DNA from: Cristatella mucedo
Lineage: Eukaryota > Bryozoa > Phylactolaemata > Cristatellidae
Length of the DNA stretch: 64,000 nucleotides
Direction of reading: 5' to 3'
Assembly: GCA_009760855.2 (NCBI GenBank)
Contig: WPIO01000035.1
Span: 962,501 to 1,026,500 of the forward strand
The notes under the pieces are model-generated. The model searched no databases, had not been told where the DNA came from, and saw only the letters and a program-made list of their open reading frames with translations. Numbering within the stretch: the stretch's first letter is position 1; each line of letters begins with the position of its first letter. A program made the position numbers and the translations under genes. Shown piece after piece: positions 11,808-64,000 of this stretch.

Positions 11808-14029
11808 TCACTCCAACGCATCGAAATATCAGCCTGTACTCAAAAAGGGGTCCCGAAGGGCTGCATATTGGATGTCGAGTAGTGAGTTAAATTATTCTTT
11901 CATAAAACTACAGCATAAGGAAGATTCAATAAAATTGCTTCAAACTCACACGTCTCCCAGTAGGGGATAGCGACGTTCCTCATTTTGAAATGAAATAGAA
12001 ATTCTAGCACTAAATAGCAAGAGAAAGAGGCATTTACAAAAAATCAGCAACAGAAAGAGGCATTTACAAAAAATCAATCAAGTACCAGCCACTAGAAAAA
12101 TTCTATTTTGTGACTGCAAGCTTGATGCTACTACAACTGTAAAAGATAAATCATACACGATTGCTTGAAAATACATATCGCACAGGTCACTTGCCATGTA
12201 TTCTAGGTTAAGCCATAATAACTTGACAATGTGGACGATTAATCGAGCCTCGTTTAATCTCCCTTGGTTTCTACTCGAGAGGATTTCTTCTATGAAATCA
12301 TCAATTTTGAAATTCGACTTTTAATAGCTCTTTCATTACTCGGATATAGCATTAGCCATATTTTCCTATTAGCAGAAGCTTATGTACAGTGCCTGGATAT
12401 AAACTGATTTCTCCCAGGGTGCTATTCAAATTATTTTATTTATGCATTCCTTTTATTTATTCTCTCCCACATATAGGCTTGGACAATTGTGTGCTAAGGT
12501 TATTGTAAATGAGAGAAAAATTCAAGAGCCTGGCGCCTTTTAAGCTAGGAAGAGCATTCACATCACGCTTCACAGTTAAAACTTTGAAAGACTGCATAAA
12601 GTAGGAGTAATGAATAATGAGTAAAACATTAAGGTCAACAGATTGAAAAGCTTCACCAACACAGTGGCCGAGGTTCATTAGTGGCCATCACAGCGTGGCT
12701 ATCACAGCGAAATAGACTGGTACGACATGCGTGCTTATCTTCACTAAGCAAATAGCTTTAATGATTTGTTAATCTGAACAAATGTCCTCTTTTTGCTTGC
12801 TTAAATTTGCACTGATGTTTTTTTATTCACAAAAATATGGCGTACGCTAAATTTGGATAGGAGTATACAATTAGACTTTCGCCGTTACAAGAAAGCAGTA
12901 ACTTCTGCAAGGATCTGTCGAAATGGCACACATTGAAAACAATTCTTCAGCCTCTTTTACGACGACGATCGTGCTCGATGCAATACAGATTCCAAAGAGA
13001 AGAGCAAATATTCACCCAACAATGCGCTATTACGCTTCGGGTCTCTTCCTATCATGAAACTTCAAAACATAAATATCAACGACTATCCTAGATTTCCATC
13101 GCCGAACACTCTGTGTACTTTCATTTCCATGAAGATGAAATGCAAACGAACCACTCCTAGCGATCTCTACCTGCCTTCAAGGGCTTGCGCTTGCTCTCTC
13201 GCCGATTGAGCATCGTGTGACATTCGCACTTCGAAGGGAGCTAACTTTTTCAAAAAGCACGACGAAAAAACCATTCAAATAACTATATGCAAACCTAGTG
13301 GCACCGAGAAACCGGACAGGCTAACCCAAAATTTGCTCAGTCAAAATATCCCCTGTCGCCTCTTCTTAGAATGTCCTCTTATGAGGCGGCGAATGAATTG
13401 CCAAGAGTCCACCCCCCAAGGAGACAACTTCTAACACGAAAGTAATTTGAACAAAAAATCAAACAGTAGCTTATAAAGGCAAACGCAAAAGCTTTCTAGA
13501 CTAGTACATTCAATGTGTTTTCCCGAGCTGCAGTCATCGGTAACACTGCCATGATATTAGTAAGCAGCCGTGCGACAACTTAGAAAAGACCATTATATAT
13601 ATCTTATATCGGAGATATCGTAGCTATGATGGAGCAGCTAAACAGCTGCTTCGCTTGCTTCGTGAACCTATCACCATCATCTGTGTAGGCGAAATAGAAC
13701 CAAGAAGTAGCAAGAATTCATATCCGTGGAGCTGAGTCCAACTATTGCCAATGACTCTCGTATTCTGTGCCTCTACGTTTGTGACGTAAGCATACTTGTA
13801 GTCCCCCAGAAAGCTTTGCTGAATATTACCAATAGCCTAAGAACTGAACAATGCAAATTTCAGATTCTCGGTGATTGCAAGTGCACGGGCGAGGCCATAC
13901 CAGACATTGTGACGACATAAGAAACAAAAGAGCAGAACTTTGAACAGTTTTCAATTCGGGTGACTCTTCTCGACCTAGTTCACAGCTAAATCATCCATGA
14001 ATTCTCAAGCAGACGCATTTTCAGAAATA
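11808..14029. other. No firm gene; minor tandem duplication
   Basis: AT-rich. A 31-base unit containing AGAAAGAGGCATTTAC is duplicated in tandem at about 12023-12078. A 74-base block at 11818-11891 after TTGTATTTCAG and before GTGAGT has the form of an exon but is open in all three frames, so it cannot be judged. Confidence 0.3.
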
Positions 14030-14127
14030 CGAAGATCGCCAGAAGAGAGTATGCGTGAGCATGCAAAGTCTCGCCACTCATCATTTCAAAGAGCTACTTC
14101 TGAGTTTGTCCGAGTGGAGCAAAAAGT
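14030..14127 (+). CDS. Exon-like block, unassigned
   Basis: CATTTTCAG precedes and GTATGTAG follows a block open in two frames; one reads as a Ser/Arg/Glu-rich peptide and the other contains HHFKELLLSLSEWSK. It could belong to the coiled-coil transcript ending at 15576. No family is recognisable and the frame is undecided. Confidence 0.25.
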
Positions 14128-15285
14128 ATGTAGCAAGCTCTTTCTGCCGACTTGCTATGCCTTTGTAAGGCCATAAAACGAGGCATGAGCCTGCTGCGTG
14201 GCAGCCGGCTGCATAAGCCAGCTGCCTGAATCAATCGACTTAGTAAGCGTGATTCTGCAGCCTGTCTGAACCAGCTCGTGTCTGCTCACCTGCATTTGTT
14301 AGCTTATGCTTCTCTCTTGATGTGCAACAGCTTTATGGAGGTTTAGAATCCATTTTTATTTTACTCAAATCTTTCCCAACTTGGAGTGCCTTGTAGAAAA
14401 GTTTACTGTGTAAGTATGCAGAGAAAAAATCTTCTCTGCACACGCTCACGTATGTGCACCTCTGATTGGCTCAGATAACTTCAAATTGTGCACGCTTTGC
14501 CAAAAAATTGTTATGCGTTCGCCAGACGATTGGCATTAGCCCCGTAATTTTATCGAACCTGTACTCTCTCATTTTAATTTTGAGCTGCTAATCCCGGTAC
14601 GCGACGGAGCGAGAGACTTCGAGTGATAGTTAAACATGGCCCGTGTTCAGCTGCATGTGGCAGGTACTCGAGCCGAGTTCTCTCTGAAAGACTAATTTTT
14701 CTTTGGCAGAAAGGATCTAAAGGCCTGCGGGACGATATTGGCTCAGGCTCTCTGGAGGGTGGCTGACCAACTTTTTGACTATGACCTACGCCTAATACTA
14801 CGCTTAATACCTCTGCTGCTAAGCCTAGTCGTTCCCTGTACGACCTCGGTGAGGTCGAAAAAAGGTCAGATTAAAAAAGCTTACCATCAAGTTGTCCTAA
14901 CCAAAGCACCCTGATGACGACGGGTTGCTGTCTAACGATTTTTCGGAATACCAAGAGCTCTCTAAATTATAAATGGTTATAATTTTCTTATCGTTAGTGT
15001 GTATTGATGAAGAAAAAGGAGAAAAGACTTCAACGCGACAAAGTGTTATAACGTTTATTAATTATTTTACGTATATTGTTCACCGTGAGAAAAGCCAGAT
15101 TTATAATTTAATCTAGTAAAATCGATGAAAGGAGGAAAAAACGATCTGGAGTATTTGATCGAGACATAACAATTTCTGCTAATTTTAGGCTTAATCCATT
15201 GACTGTACAGATGGCAGAGTCGTGTCTATTTTCGCATTTTAGCATTCCATATTGTATAAGCAAAAATGCTAATTCCACCTCGTAG

Positions 15286-15576
15286 ATATCGACGATGAAC
15301 GAAGAACTTCAACTCTTGAACTTGGAACACGACTCGCTGAATGAAGAGCTAAAGCATCTGCTATCAGACGCGAGTGCCCTTAAACAAGAAGCAGTCTGGT
15401 TGAAAAATGATGTAGATCTAGAAAAAAAAGCTTGGAATAAAATGAAATTCATGATAACTAACAGCTCTAACTCTACGAGAGCAACCCAGCTCGACGAAAT
15501 GCATTCGATGGAACGTGTATTAGCAGAGCAGAGGCCTCAACAAGATATGGTTATCACGGATGAAACCCGAGAATAA
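15286..15576 (+). CDS. Second candidate terminal coiled-coil exon
   Basis: After CACCTCGTAG a phase-0 frame of 96 codons ends at TAA 15574-15576. Residues from MNEELQLLNLEHDSLNEELK to about position 60 show regular Leu heptads, then a polar tail. Aligned without gaps to the exon at 11131, about 14 of the first 57 residues are identical (EE, SL, LK and EK pairs among them), with the same phase. It may therefore be an alternative last exon of the 7722 gene, or the end of a separate gene with its own start at 15295. AATAAA lies at 15635-15640. Confidence 0.55.
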   Translation: MSTMNEELQLLNLEHDSLNEELKHLLSDASALKQEAVWLKNDVDLEKKAWNKMKFMITNSSNSTRATQLDEMHSMERVLAEQRPQQDMVITDETRE

Positions 15577-16806
15577 TATTTGCATAACCTGTTATTGATA
15601 TGCACAGAGCAAAAGCTAATCCTATTGTTTGAATAATAAAATGGACTCTCGATGCGAAAATGTTATCAAGCTTTTGTACTGATTTCAAAGCAAGAGTTGC
15701 GATATGAATAGCGTGACTCTACGAGTGACAATCTCGACGCCTGAAAATGCATTTGATTTTATGTCGAAATGCTCTGCTAAGTACATTTCCACAGAAAGTC
15801 TTCTTGACCTGAATTCGTTAAAAAATTACTCTTTCATCGTGCGCAGCAGTTGTCTGTAGTCTTGAGCACAACAAATTATTATTAAAGGCAACATCTAGCT
15901 ATATCATTACTTAAACACTGCGAAGTATGCTCAGTCCCTTGCATTGGCCAGTTCTCGCACTCCCACGTTAGCTGCTTACCAAGTGATCCATGTGGTGACC
16001 TAGCCTATCGCTGCTGCAGCTTCTTTGTCAGCAAGATAGACAAGACCAGAGAGTCCATCCCTAAGGCTGCAGCATCCCCTCTGGAATTCTGACCCTCAAT
16101 TATTTGCAACACCTCAATTTCTACATTCAAGATGGTCACTAGTGACCTTGTCCTGAAGCTCAGATCACAATCGAAGAAGACTACAAGTCCCCTAGACCTG
16201 ATTCCTGCTCTTCTACTTATACGATGCTTAGGTCTGCTGCTGCCATGCATAATTAACAAAAAAATATGTCCTTAGCCTCAGGTCAGGTCCCTGCACTTTC
16301 AAAAAGGCTGTTGTTAGGCTAATAATTACGAAAGAAACTCTAGACTAAGAGGACTTGAGCAGCTTCCGCCCAGTCTCCCTTCTCCTGTTCCTATCAAAGA
16401 CACTGGAACGAGTTTCGGCAGACCAGCTGAACTCTTATATTGTGACCTCAAACCTAGTAAATAAGTTTCAGTCTGGCTTAGAGCTAATCACTCCACTGAG
16501 TCAACACTGCTTAGGGTGCATAACGGCCTTCTCAGAAATGCACGCTTGGGAAATGTCTCTCAGCTTGTTCTGCTTGATCTTTCGGTAGCATTCAATGCTA
16601 TTGATCGCAAAGTTCTTCTTGAGCATCTCCATCTCACCTGGGCATCACTGGCACTGCATTGCAGTGGTCCAGGTCCTATCTCAGTGGGAGACTCCAGAGT
16701 AATGATGTGAACAGACAAAGATCATCCGAGAAACCACAAAGTACGGGGTACCTCAGGGCTCCGTGTTCGGTACCTCGCACCTCAGGGCCTCGTGCTTCGA
16801 GATCAT

Positions 16807-17102
16807 TGTGGTTTTGTTTATGTATACCCCAGTCTGTGACAGCACCTAAATGTTGTTATCTGCCAGTACTAGGCTGGGTGGACCTCCCGACCACCGGCTA
16901 GCCAATCGGAGCGAAGCTTGGCGTTGGCAATAGCGCCAACGAATCAGAGCGAAGCGTTTCGGTACCGCAGATGACAGAAGCAGACGAACGTCTGCGGGTG
17001 GGCAGTGGCGCTTCCGCCGGCTGAGTGTGTAGATGAAATAAACTGGTGGTGTTCCTCGTCGGCTAGCGTGCTGTGCCACTTGCGACAATAATTCAGACTA
17101 CA
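16807..17102 (+). repeat. 5' LTR, 296 bp
   Basis: It starts TGTGGTTTTG and ends GACTACA. It matches 18210-18505 at the same length with about nine substitutions by eye (about 3 percent). It contains an AATAAA near 17037, as LTRs usually do. The five bases before it are ATCAT. Confidence 0.9.
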
Positions 17103-17174
17103 AGCTATTTCTGCGGCAATTGGCCTGGGCCTAGACTGCGAGTGGTAGGGTGGCGGTGGTGGTGGCCTGCAGCA

Positions 17175-17591
17175 ATGTTGTTTGACCATTTCCAAGTTAG
17201 TGATGACTTCACAACTTGGCTGCTTGAATCGGAACGGCGGCTCGAGCCGTCCGGTGTCAATCCGACAGTCTGGCACAAGTATTTGCCTCTCTTCCTGGAA
17301 GGAAGCGCGTTCTACGTGTATTCTTACCAGCCAAAGACAATCAAGGATGACTACCATCTGCTTCGTGAGGCTTTAGTAACAGCACTGGCTGGCTCGGTAG
17401 GTAAAGCGCGGCTGCTGAGCGCTGAGTTAGTAAATGCTCGTCGAAGAGAGGGTGGCGACAGACGGGACCAGATGCAGCATCAGCAATCACCGACGGTTTG
17501 CCAGGCGACAATGGTTTTCCATGATGCCACCGTGGGGCACACGGCGACAGCGATCCAGGCAGCGACGGTTTGCCACTCGCCGACGGTGTGA
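17175..17591 (+). CDS. Gag-like ORF of the LTR element
   Basis: The 138-codon frame starts MLFDHFQVSDDF. The region FTTWLLESERRLE through LPLFLEGSAFYVY and the following helical stretch resemble the retrotransposon capsid fold of Ty3/Gypsy Gag proteins (the W...LP.FL.G.A pattern). No zinc knuckle is visible. The frame continues beyond the TGA at 17589 as imperfect VGDAAK repeats to about 17843, and a shifted frame (17786-18088) carries on, so the original ORF was probably longer and is now broken. The 234-codon reverse frame over 17341-18045 is its shadow. Confidence 0.6.
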   Translation: MLFDHFQVSDDFTTWLLESERRLEPSGVNPTVWHKYLPLFLEGSAFYVYSYQPKTIKDDYHLLREALVTALAGSVGKARLLSAELVNARRREGGDRRDQMQHQQSPTVCQATMVFHDATVGHTATAIQAATVCHSPTV

Positions 17592-17639
17592 AATGAGGCA
17601 ACGACCTTCGAGGCAGCGAAAGCCATGAAGGTGACGTTG

Positions 17640-17900
17640 GCCTGCGACGAGCCGGTGGGTTGTGATGCGAGGCAGGTCGGAGATGCGGCAAAGGTCGGAG
17701 ACACGGCAAAGGTCGGAGACTCATCGGCGATGCTGATGGGCTGCGAAGCAGCGAAGGCCGGAGCCATGCGCAGATTGGAGATTCGGTGCAGGTCGGGGAT
17801 GCGGCACAGGTTGGAAACGCGGCGGCGCTCAAAGACGCTGTAGCGGCGCCAGGAGACGTAGCGGCGGCGACCGGAGACTCGGCGGCGACGCCCGGAGTCG
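17640..17900 (+). repeat. Imperfect short tandem repeats in the Gag C-terminal region
   Basis: Units around GTCGGAGA(T/C)(G/A)CGGCAAAG recur with variation, encoding VGDAAK-type repeats. GC content is higher than in the surroundings. Confidence 0.6.
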
Positions 17901-18209
17901 CGATGGTGGCTTGCGAAGTGGTGGCGATGTGGGATACACCTGTGGGCTGCGGGACTTCACGGGCCGGCGAGGCGCCAGCGGTCGAGAAATATGTGGCCCG
18001 GCGACTCGTGAAAGCAAATGTCAAACGAAGCTGGCTTGTTTGCACAGGCCGTTTGGTCGCCGGCCTCCTCCGAGTAGCCGCTACTTAGCCTCTTAATTAA
18101 GGGAGCTGACCGGCACGCTATAAGGACTCACTACGTGCTTACTGTTTTGCCTTCTTACTGCCAAAAAGTGGAGGACACGCCGTAGATTGATCTCCAGATC
18201 AGGCGGGCA

Positions 18210-18505
18210 TGTGGTTTTGTTTATGTATACCCCAGTCTGTGACAGCACCTAAATGTTGTTATCTGCCAGTACTAGGCTGGGTGGCCCTCCCGACCACCGG
18301 CTAGCCAATCGGAGCGAAGCTTGGCGTTGGCAATAGCGCCAACGAATCAGAGCGAAGCGTTCCGATACCGAAGATGAAAGAAGCGGACGAACGTCTGCGG
18401 GTGGGCAGTGGCGCTTCCGCCGGCTGAGTGTGTAGACGAAATAAACTGGTGGTGTTCCTCGTCGGCTAGCGTGCTGTGCCGCTCGCGACAATAATTCAGA
18501 CTACA
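18210..18505 (+). repeat. 3' LTR, 296 bp
   Basis: It is the partner of 16807-17102 with identical ends and length, followed by ATCAC. Confidence 0.9.
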
Positions 18506-19943
18506 ATCACTAGGAACGCTAGCACTCAGTCGGTGCAGGCAGACAGGCAGTGTCCGCCGCTGATCCCGGGTCGAACTGTTGGTGGATGTGGCCTAGGTAC
18601 GGGCCGGTGACCATCTGTGGTCTGGTGGCTGTGGTTTGGACACCGGCCGGCTTTGTCCTCCCGATAACCCATGAGAATGAGCGGTGGCTGTGAGGGAGTG
18701 AAGGCTAGTGGGAAGTGAGGCTGGCCTAGGGGAGAACGTTTGCGTTTGGGGAGCGCTGGAGGCGCCTACGAAAATACGCATTCCTGTGAGCCAGCTCCTG
18801 TGTTCTGCCTGCTTCGTGTACGTACTTAGTTGGGAGAGCATTTTCAACTACAGCTTCTATGCAGATGACACTCAGTTGTACCTTTGCGCTTTGATCTCTC
18901 ACTGCCCTCCAACACGTCAAGCTCTGTACATACCCTTGCTACGTGCATTACTGACATCAACACATAGATGGCAGCAAACTTTCTTAAATTAAGTGGCGAC
19001 AAAACTAACCTAATAGTTGTGGGGAAACCGAGTGCGATTGAGAAATTGGAAAACCACGGTCAAAATTGGCTCCGCCAGTATATATTCTGTTGAGTCTGCA
19101 CGTAATCTAGGTGTCCTGTTCCTACGTGACCTTTCATTAACGACCACATCAGCGCCACAGTCAAGCCTGCCTACTTTCAGCTAAATAACATTGCGGAAAT
19201 CGGGGCTTGCTTAGACAGGGATACTACATAGAAACTGGTCTGAGTACACGGTGTCAGCATTTTTGGCATCCCGTCTTGACTTCTGTAACTCACTGCTTGC
19301 TGCTATACCGGCCTGTTGCAATCAGGCACTTAACAGTTGGTGCAAAACTCTGCAACTAGGATCGTCTGTCGTGAGCCGCGCGGTTGCGACATCACACCGC
19401 ATTTCGCCGACCTACACTGGCTCCCAATGAAGCAGCATATCAACTTCAAGGTTCTATCACTTACTTCATTCTCTGGCTTCAGCCTACCAATCAGAACTAT
19501 TACCACACCAGGCGAAGAATCGTATAACCTGCTGATAGTACTCGAATCGTTTAGCCATACCTCGTATGAACCACAAAACCGTTGGAGACCGTGCCATTAG
19601 TTCCTGTGCTCCCAAAGCCTGGAACTTACTACCGACGCACGTCACAACGTCCCCTGACATGACGACATTAAAATTAGAAGCTTAAAACGTACCTGTTTAT
19701 TAAGCGTTTGGTGGGCCCGTGTGATTTGTTCTTCGTGTGCATGTTACCGTCGATCATTTAGACATGTTTTCTATACAGCATCAGTAAAGTGCCTGGAAAC
19801 GGGTTCAGTTCTCTGATGGTGCTATACAAATGTATTATTGTTATTATCATTATTTTATACGTGCATGGTAGTTAATTGGCCAAAAAAAGGAACGGCAGAG
19901 GTGATCGAGGAAGTGGAGAAGTAGAAGCCTTCCAAATATTCTA

Positions 19944-20346
19944 GTGGCTTATCGAGTTTTTCTATTTTCCATGGACTTCTTACGATATCGATATGTTGCG
20001 ACTATGTTTGTCAACAAAAGAGTTCAACACGATTACGAAGCTGAAGACGTGTGATCAAGTTTTCTTGGAACTTAAGCAAATATGTTTTTCGGGAGAAATT
20101 ACGGCACTAGCAAGATCATGGGTGGGAGTTTTGAAGGTGGAGAAGCTATTTCAGAGGTTCAAGGAAGTTCCCACAATAAACATGAAAAGAAATGTTTGGA
20201 TAACGAAATTTCTAGAATATTCTAGAAGCTTTCCGCGAAACCTGCCTAACGAAAACCTCACTCACAGAATTACAGCAACAATTTCCAATGAATGCATGCA
20301 GAAAAACTACACCGCGAAATCGCCAAGTATCATTCTGGATGGATGA
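19944..20346 (+). CDS. Unrecognised open frame, possible exon
   Basis: A frame open from a possible acceptor (ATATTCTAG at 19943) through an ATG at 19993 to the TGA at 20344 encodes about 133 residues with balanced composition, including KLKTCDQVFLELKQICF. It has no domain I can name and no upstream exon can be assigned. It could be a transposon remnant. Confidence 0.3.
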
Positions 20347-21077
20347 AGGGGAAAACAGCTGATTCAACAGATTGTTTTTTCTAAAGCGATTGAAGAGCCA
20401 TAGTGCTTAATTAAGACCCTCTTCTAAACCGGGATTGTAGAGTGCGAACCCGTAACTGCTAGGATCCAGAAGTACCAGGTTTTCAGCATGAGAATCCTCA
20501 GCAAATTTTCTAACTTGTTATTAACCTTTCTTTAAATTAAACTTCCAACGACCGCGATTTTATCTTTATAGATCCTGAGTGCCAGTGGTTTTCCATTACC
20601 AACGGAAGCTTTTTCCGTTTTAGCCGCCTAATTTGACAGTTTCTCACCAGTTTGTGTTTCACACGCTGTGGCCAAAAAATAGGTGAGGGCATTCAATGCG
20701 CCCCGAGAATTTATCTCATGGACTAGTCGCTGGCTGATTCCATAGTGTCAGCATTTGGCTTCAAGCTTAAAAGTGGGCGACAATATTCGCCTAACGCCGA
20801 AGGCTCGGCGGGGTAGGCGTAATCTGCCGCTTACCGAGCGGCGTAGCTTACGGCCGAATGCGTTTCGGCGCGCGTCTAAGCGCCATAAGCAGGCCACCAC
20901 GGAATGAGTGTTCCTGACGCTTACCTACTTACCGTTACTAAAGGGGGTCGTGAGTCCGCGGCGTGAATTAGAAAGCGACGCACATAAATAGGGGATTTTA
21001 CTCAGCTTTATTCGCAAGCGCACAATAGCGTTGTGCATCTAGCTCAGTTGTATCTCCACAACCCTCACAGGCTCTTA
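20347..21077. other. No supported gene
   Basis: A GC-rich block (20780-20900) is followed by a TATA-like CATAAATAGGGG near 20984. This could be an LTR or promoter fragment, but no second copy or ORF supports that. Confidence 0.25.
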
Positions 21078-21570
21078 ACTGCACAAGCATTCTTGCGGGG
21101 GAAATACGTCCCCGAACTTAGGCTACCTACGCCTATTGTGAGGAACGACCCGAATAAGACGGAGGAGCCCAATGTAATGTAATATATCTCTGTCAGTAAC
21201 TCCACAAAGTCATAAAGACCATGTGGGTGTTACGCAGGAGCCCAAGCCTAGACCCTGACTGAAGAACTAGGGCTCCGCTTCCACCACGAAGGTAGGAATA
21301 CCTCACACACTACCTTAAGCACTCTTGCGTAGGAAAAAACGTCCTCGCACTTAAGCTACTGTTGTCTGCAGTAGGGAACGATCCAAATAGGTGGAGCCCG
21401 AACCGGAGCCTAGATCCTGATTGGAAAACTAGGGGTCCACTTCCACCGTGAAGGCAGGTATACCTCACACACTACCTCAAGCACTCTTGCTGAGAAAACA
21501 CGTCGCCGAACTTAGGCTACCTGCGTCTTTGTTGGGAAACGACCCAAATAGACGAAGGGGCCCGAACCAA
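21078..21570. repeat. Tandem repeat, 162-bp unit, with inserted R250 piece
   Basis: The motif GCACTCTTGC begins at 21319 and again at 21481 (162 bp apart), with a related start at 21081. Each unit carries an ACGTC.(C/T)CG.ACTTA.GCTAC block, a GAACGA.CC.AATA block and an ACTTCCACC block. Between the first two units lies about 65 bases (21170-21240) of the interspersed repeat R250. Confidence 0.75.
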
Positions 21571-21642
21571 TGCAATATTTCACTCACCGCACCAAACTAT
21601 TTATAGTTCGCATCGGCAAATCTTTATGCCGAGACCACGTGC

Positions 21643-21723
21643 TCGCGCGCGCGCGCGCACGCGCACACACACACACACACACACATACGCACGCACGCAC
21701 ACATACACAGACACACAGACACA

Positions 21724-21766
<43 letters not shown>
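21643..21766. repeat. (CG)n/(CA)n microsatellite
   Basis: A short alternating GC run leads into about 100 bases of CA repeat with ACGC and ACAG variants. Confidence 0.95.
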
Positions 21767-21934
21767 CACCAACAAATACAAAATGCGAGCTCGGGCGGGA
21801 TATGGCCGTATTCGGTGGCGTCCACCGAATCCTCCTGGCGCTGCCTCGACACCGGTCCTGTCATTCGACAGCAAAAGGCCCGCCCTGCTCCCTCGCTTTC
21901 AGAGAAAAGAGCGCCAACGGCTTCGAAGCGAAGC

Positions 21935-63599
<41,665 letters not shown>

Positions 63600-64000
63600 G
63601 TATGTAGTAACCTGCTTCCTATGCCCCCTGCCAGTTTTAGTATATGATAAGACTGCAGTGGAGACCTGATGCAATGCCAGACCCATTCGAGGTCGGCTGC
63701 AGGAATGGGATACAAAGAAACGCTCTCATTCTACAACTCCCTCCCCTTTGAAGTACTGCTCTGAACCAAGCCACCGGATGATCATTGTACGACACCATTC
63801 ATCAGCCAACAATCCAAGTGTTTGAGGGCCAACAGCGAATTAGTGTCTGTGACCTCTCAAACATTTCAGGTTTAAGCTGCTCTTGCTTAAGCTATGAGAG
63901 GTTGGGTCTTGAAAGTCCAGTATTTAAGCAGCCGCTAGATTCTAGATTGTTTCATGCTGCTATCTTTGAGCAGATCGGCAGCTATGCCTTAGCTGGGTGC
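63600..64000. other. DIS3L2: Start of DIS3L2 intron 15
   Basis: It begins GTATGTAG. No further exon is visible before the right edge. Confidence 0.6.

Larger units (their letters stand above)
16807..18505 (+). mobile_element. Non-autonomous LTR retrotransposon with Gag only (TR-GAG-like)
   Basis: Two 296-bp direct repeats with TG...CA ends flank a 1.1-kb interior. The flanking five bases, ATCAT on the left and ATCAC on the right, look like a target duplication with one change. A purine-rich PPT candidate (GTGGAGGAC) lies near 18167, upstream of the right LTR. The interior has a Gag-like ORF and a repetitive GC-rich segment, with no protease, RT, RNase H or integrase. It must rely on another element for movement. 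Confidence 0.85.
15955..19865 (+). mobile_element. CR1/L2-type LINE interrupted by an LTR element
   Basis: Left part (15955-16806): degenerate RT N-terminal half, from a FFVSKIDK-like start through SSFRPVSLLLFLSKTLERV, LVLLDLSVAFNAID and VPQGSV-type blocks, with stops and shifts. Right part (about 18840-19865): FYADDTQLYL at about 18856-18885, the C-terminal ORF (frame 19337-19600) and the terminal hairpin plus ATT tail (19785-19860). Between them sit the LTR element at 16807-18505 and about 330 bases of unassigned DNA. Confidence 0.8.

Noticed and set aside
12023-12078. CRISPR-like direct repeats
   Set aside because: It is a single 31-base tandem duplication without spacers, in eukaryotic DNA.
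17341-18045. 234-codon reverse frame
   Set aside because: It lies antisense to the Gag-like ORF and its GC-rich repeats. Its Pro/Ser/Ala/Thr repeats mirror the forward repeats.

Overview
This is animal (metazoan) nuclear DNA. Genes are split by GT-AG introns of 0.1 to 5 kb. CR1/L2-type LINE copies, tRNA-derived SINEs, LTR-element remains and long dinucleotide microsatellites fill much of the rest. Nothing bacterial is visible (no operons, ribosome-binding-site-led genes, rRNA or CRISPR). The repeats fit an invertebrate, but I cannot name the phylum.

The dominant gene is a DIS3L2 orthologue on the + strand. It starts near 24147 and runs past the right edge. Fifteen exons are visible. The thirteen after the N-terminal pair align block by block with animal DIS3L2: cold-shock domains, an RNB exoribonuclease core with the catalytic Asp cluster, and the first part of the S1 domain. 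All junction phases agree and the visible exons sum to 915 codons. The last S1 exon or exons lie beyond 64000. The product should be a cytoplasmic 3'-5' exoribonuclease that degrades uridylated RNAs without the exosome.

Left of DIS3L2 (1-24 kb) the sequence is repeat-rich. A candidate two-exon coiled-coil gene joins a GC-rich first exon (7722-8288, strong donor) to a phase-matched coiled-coil terminal exon (11131-11367). A second coiled-coil terminal exon, also phase 0 and weakly similar without gaps, lies at 15286-15576 and may be an alternative 3' end. A 1.7 kb LTR element with two 296-bp LTRs and only a Gag-like ORF (16807-18505) sits inside a LINE copy (about 15955-19865). A 162-bp tandem array lies near 21 kb.

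The DIS3L2 introns hold at least ten LINE fragments in both orientations, a 409-bp solo LTR with a perfect 5-bp target duplication nested in a LINE, three tRNA-like SINE types and several long microsatellites. The LINEs end in a conserved hairpin followed by (ATT)n. One tRNA-headed SINE family carries the same hairpin, which suggests it borrows the LINE machinery. One DIS3L2 exon (38536-38623) is bracketed by LINEs in opposite orientation. An orphan 105-nt exon-like block with good splice sites (44191-44295) would insert a stop if spliced in.
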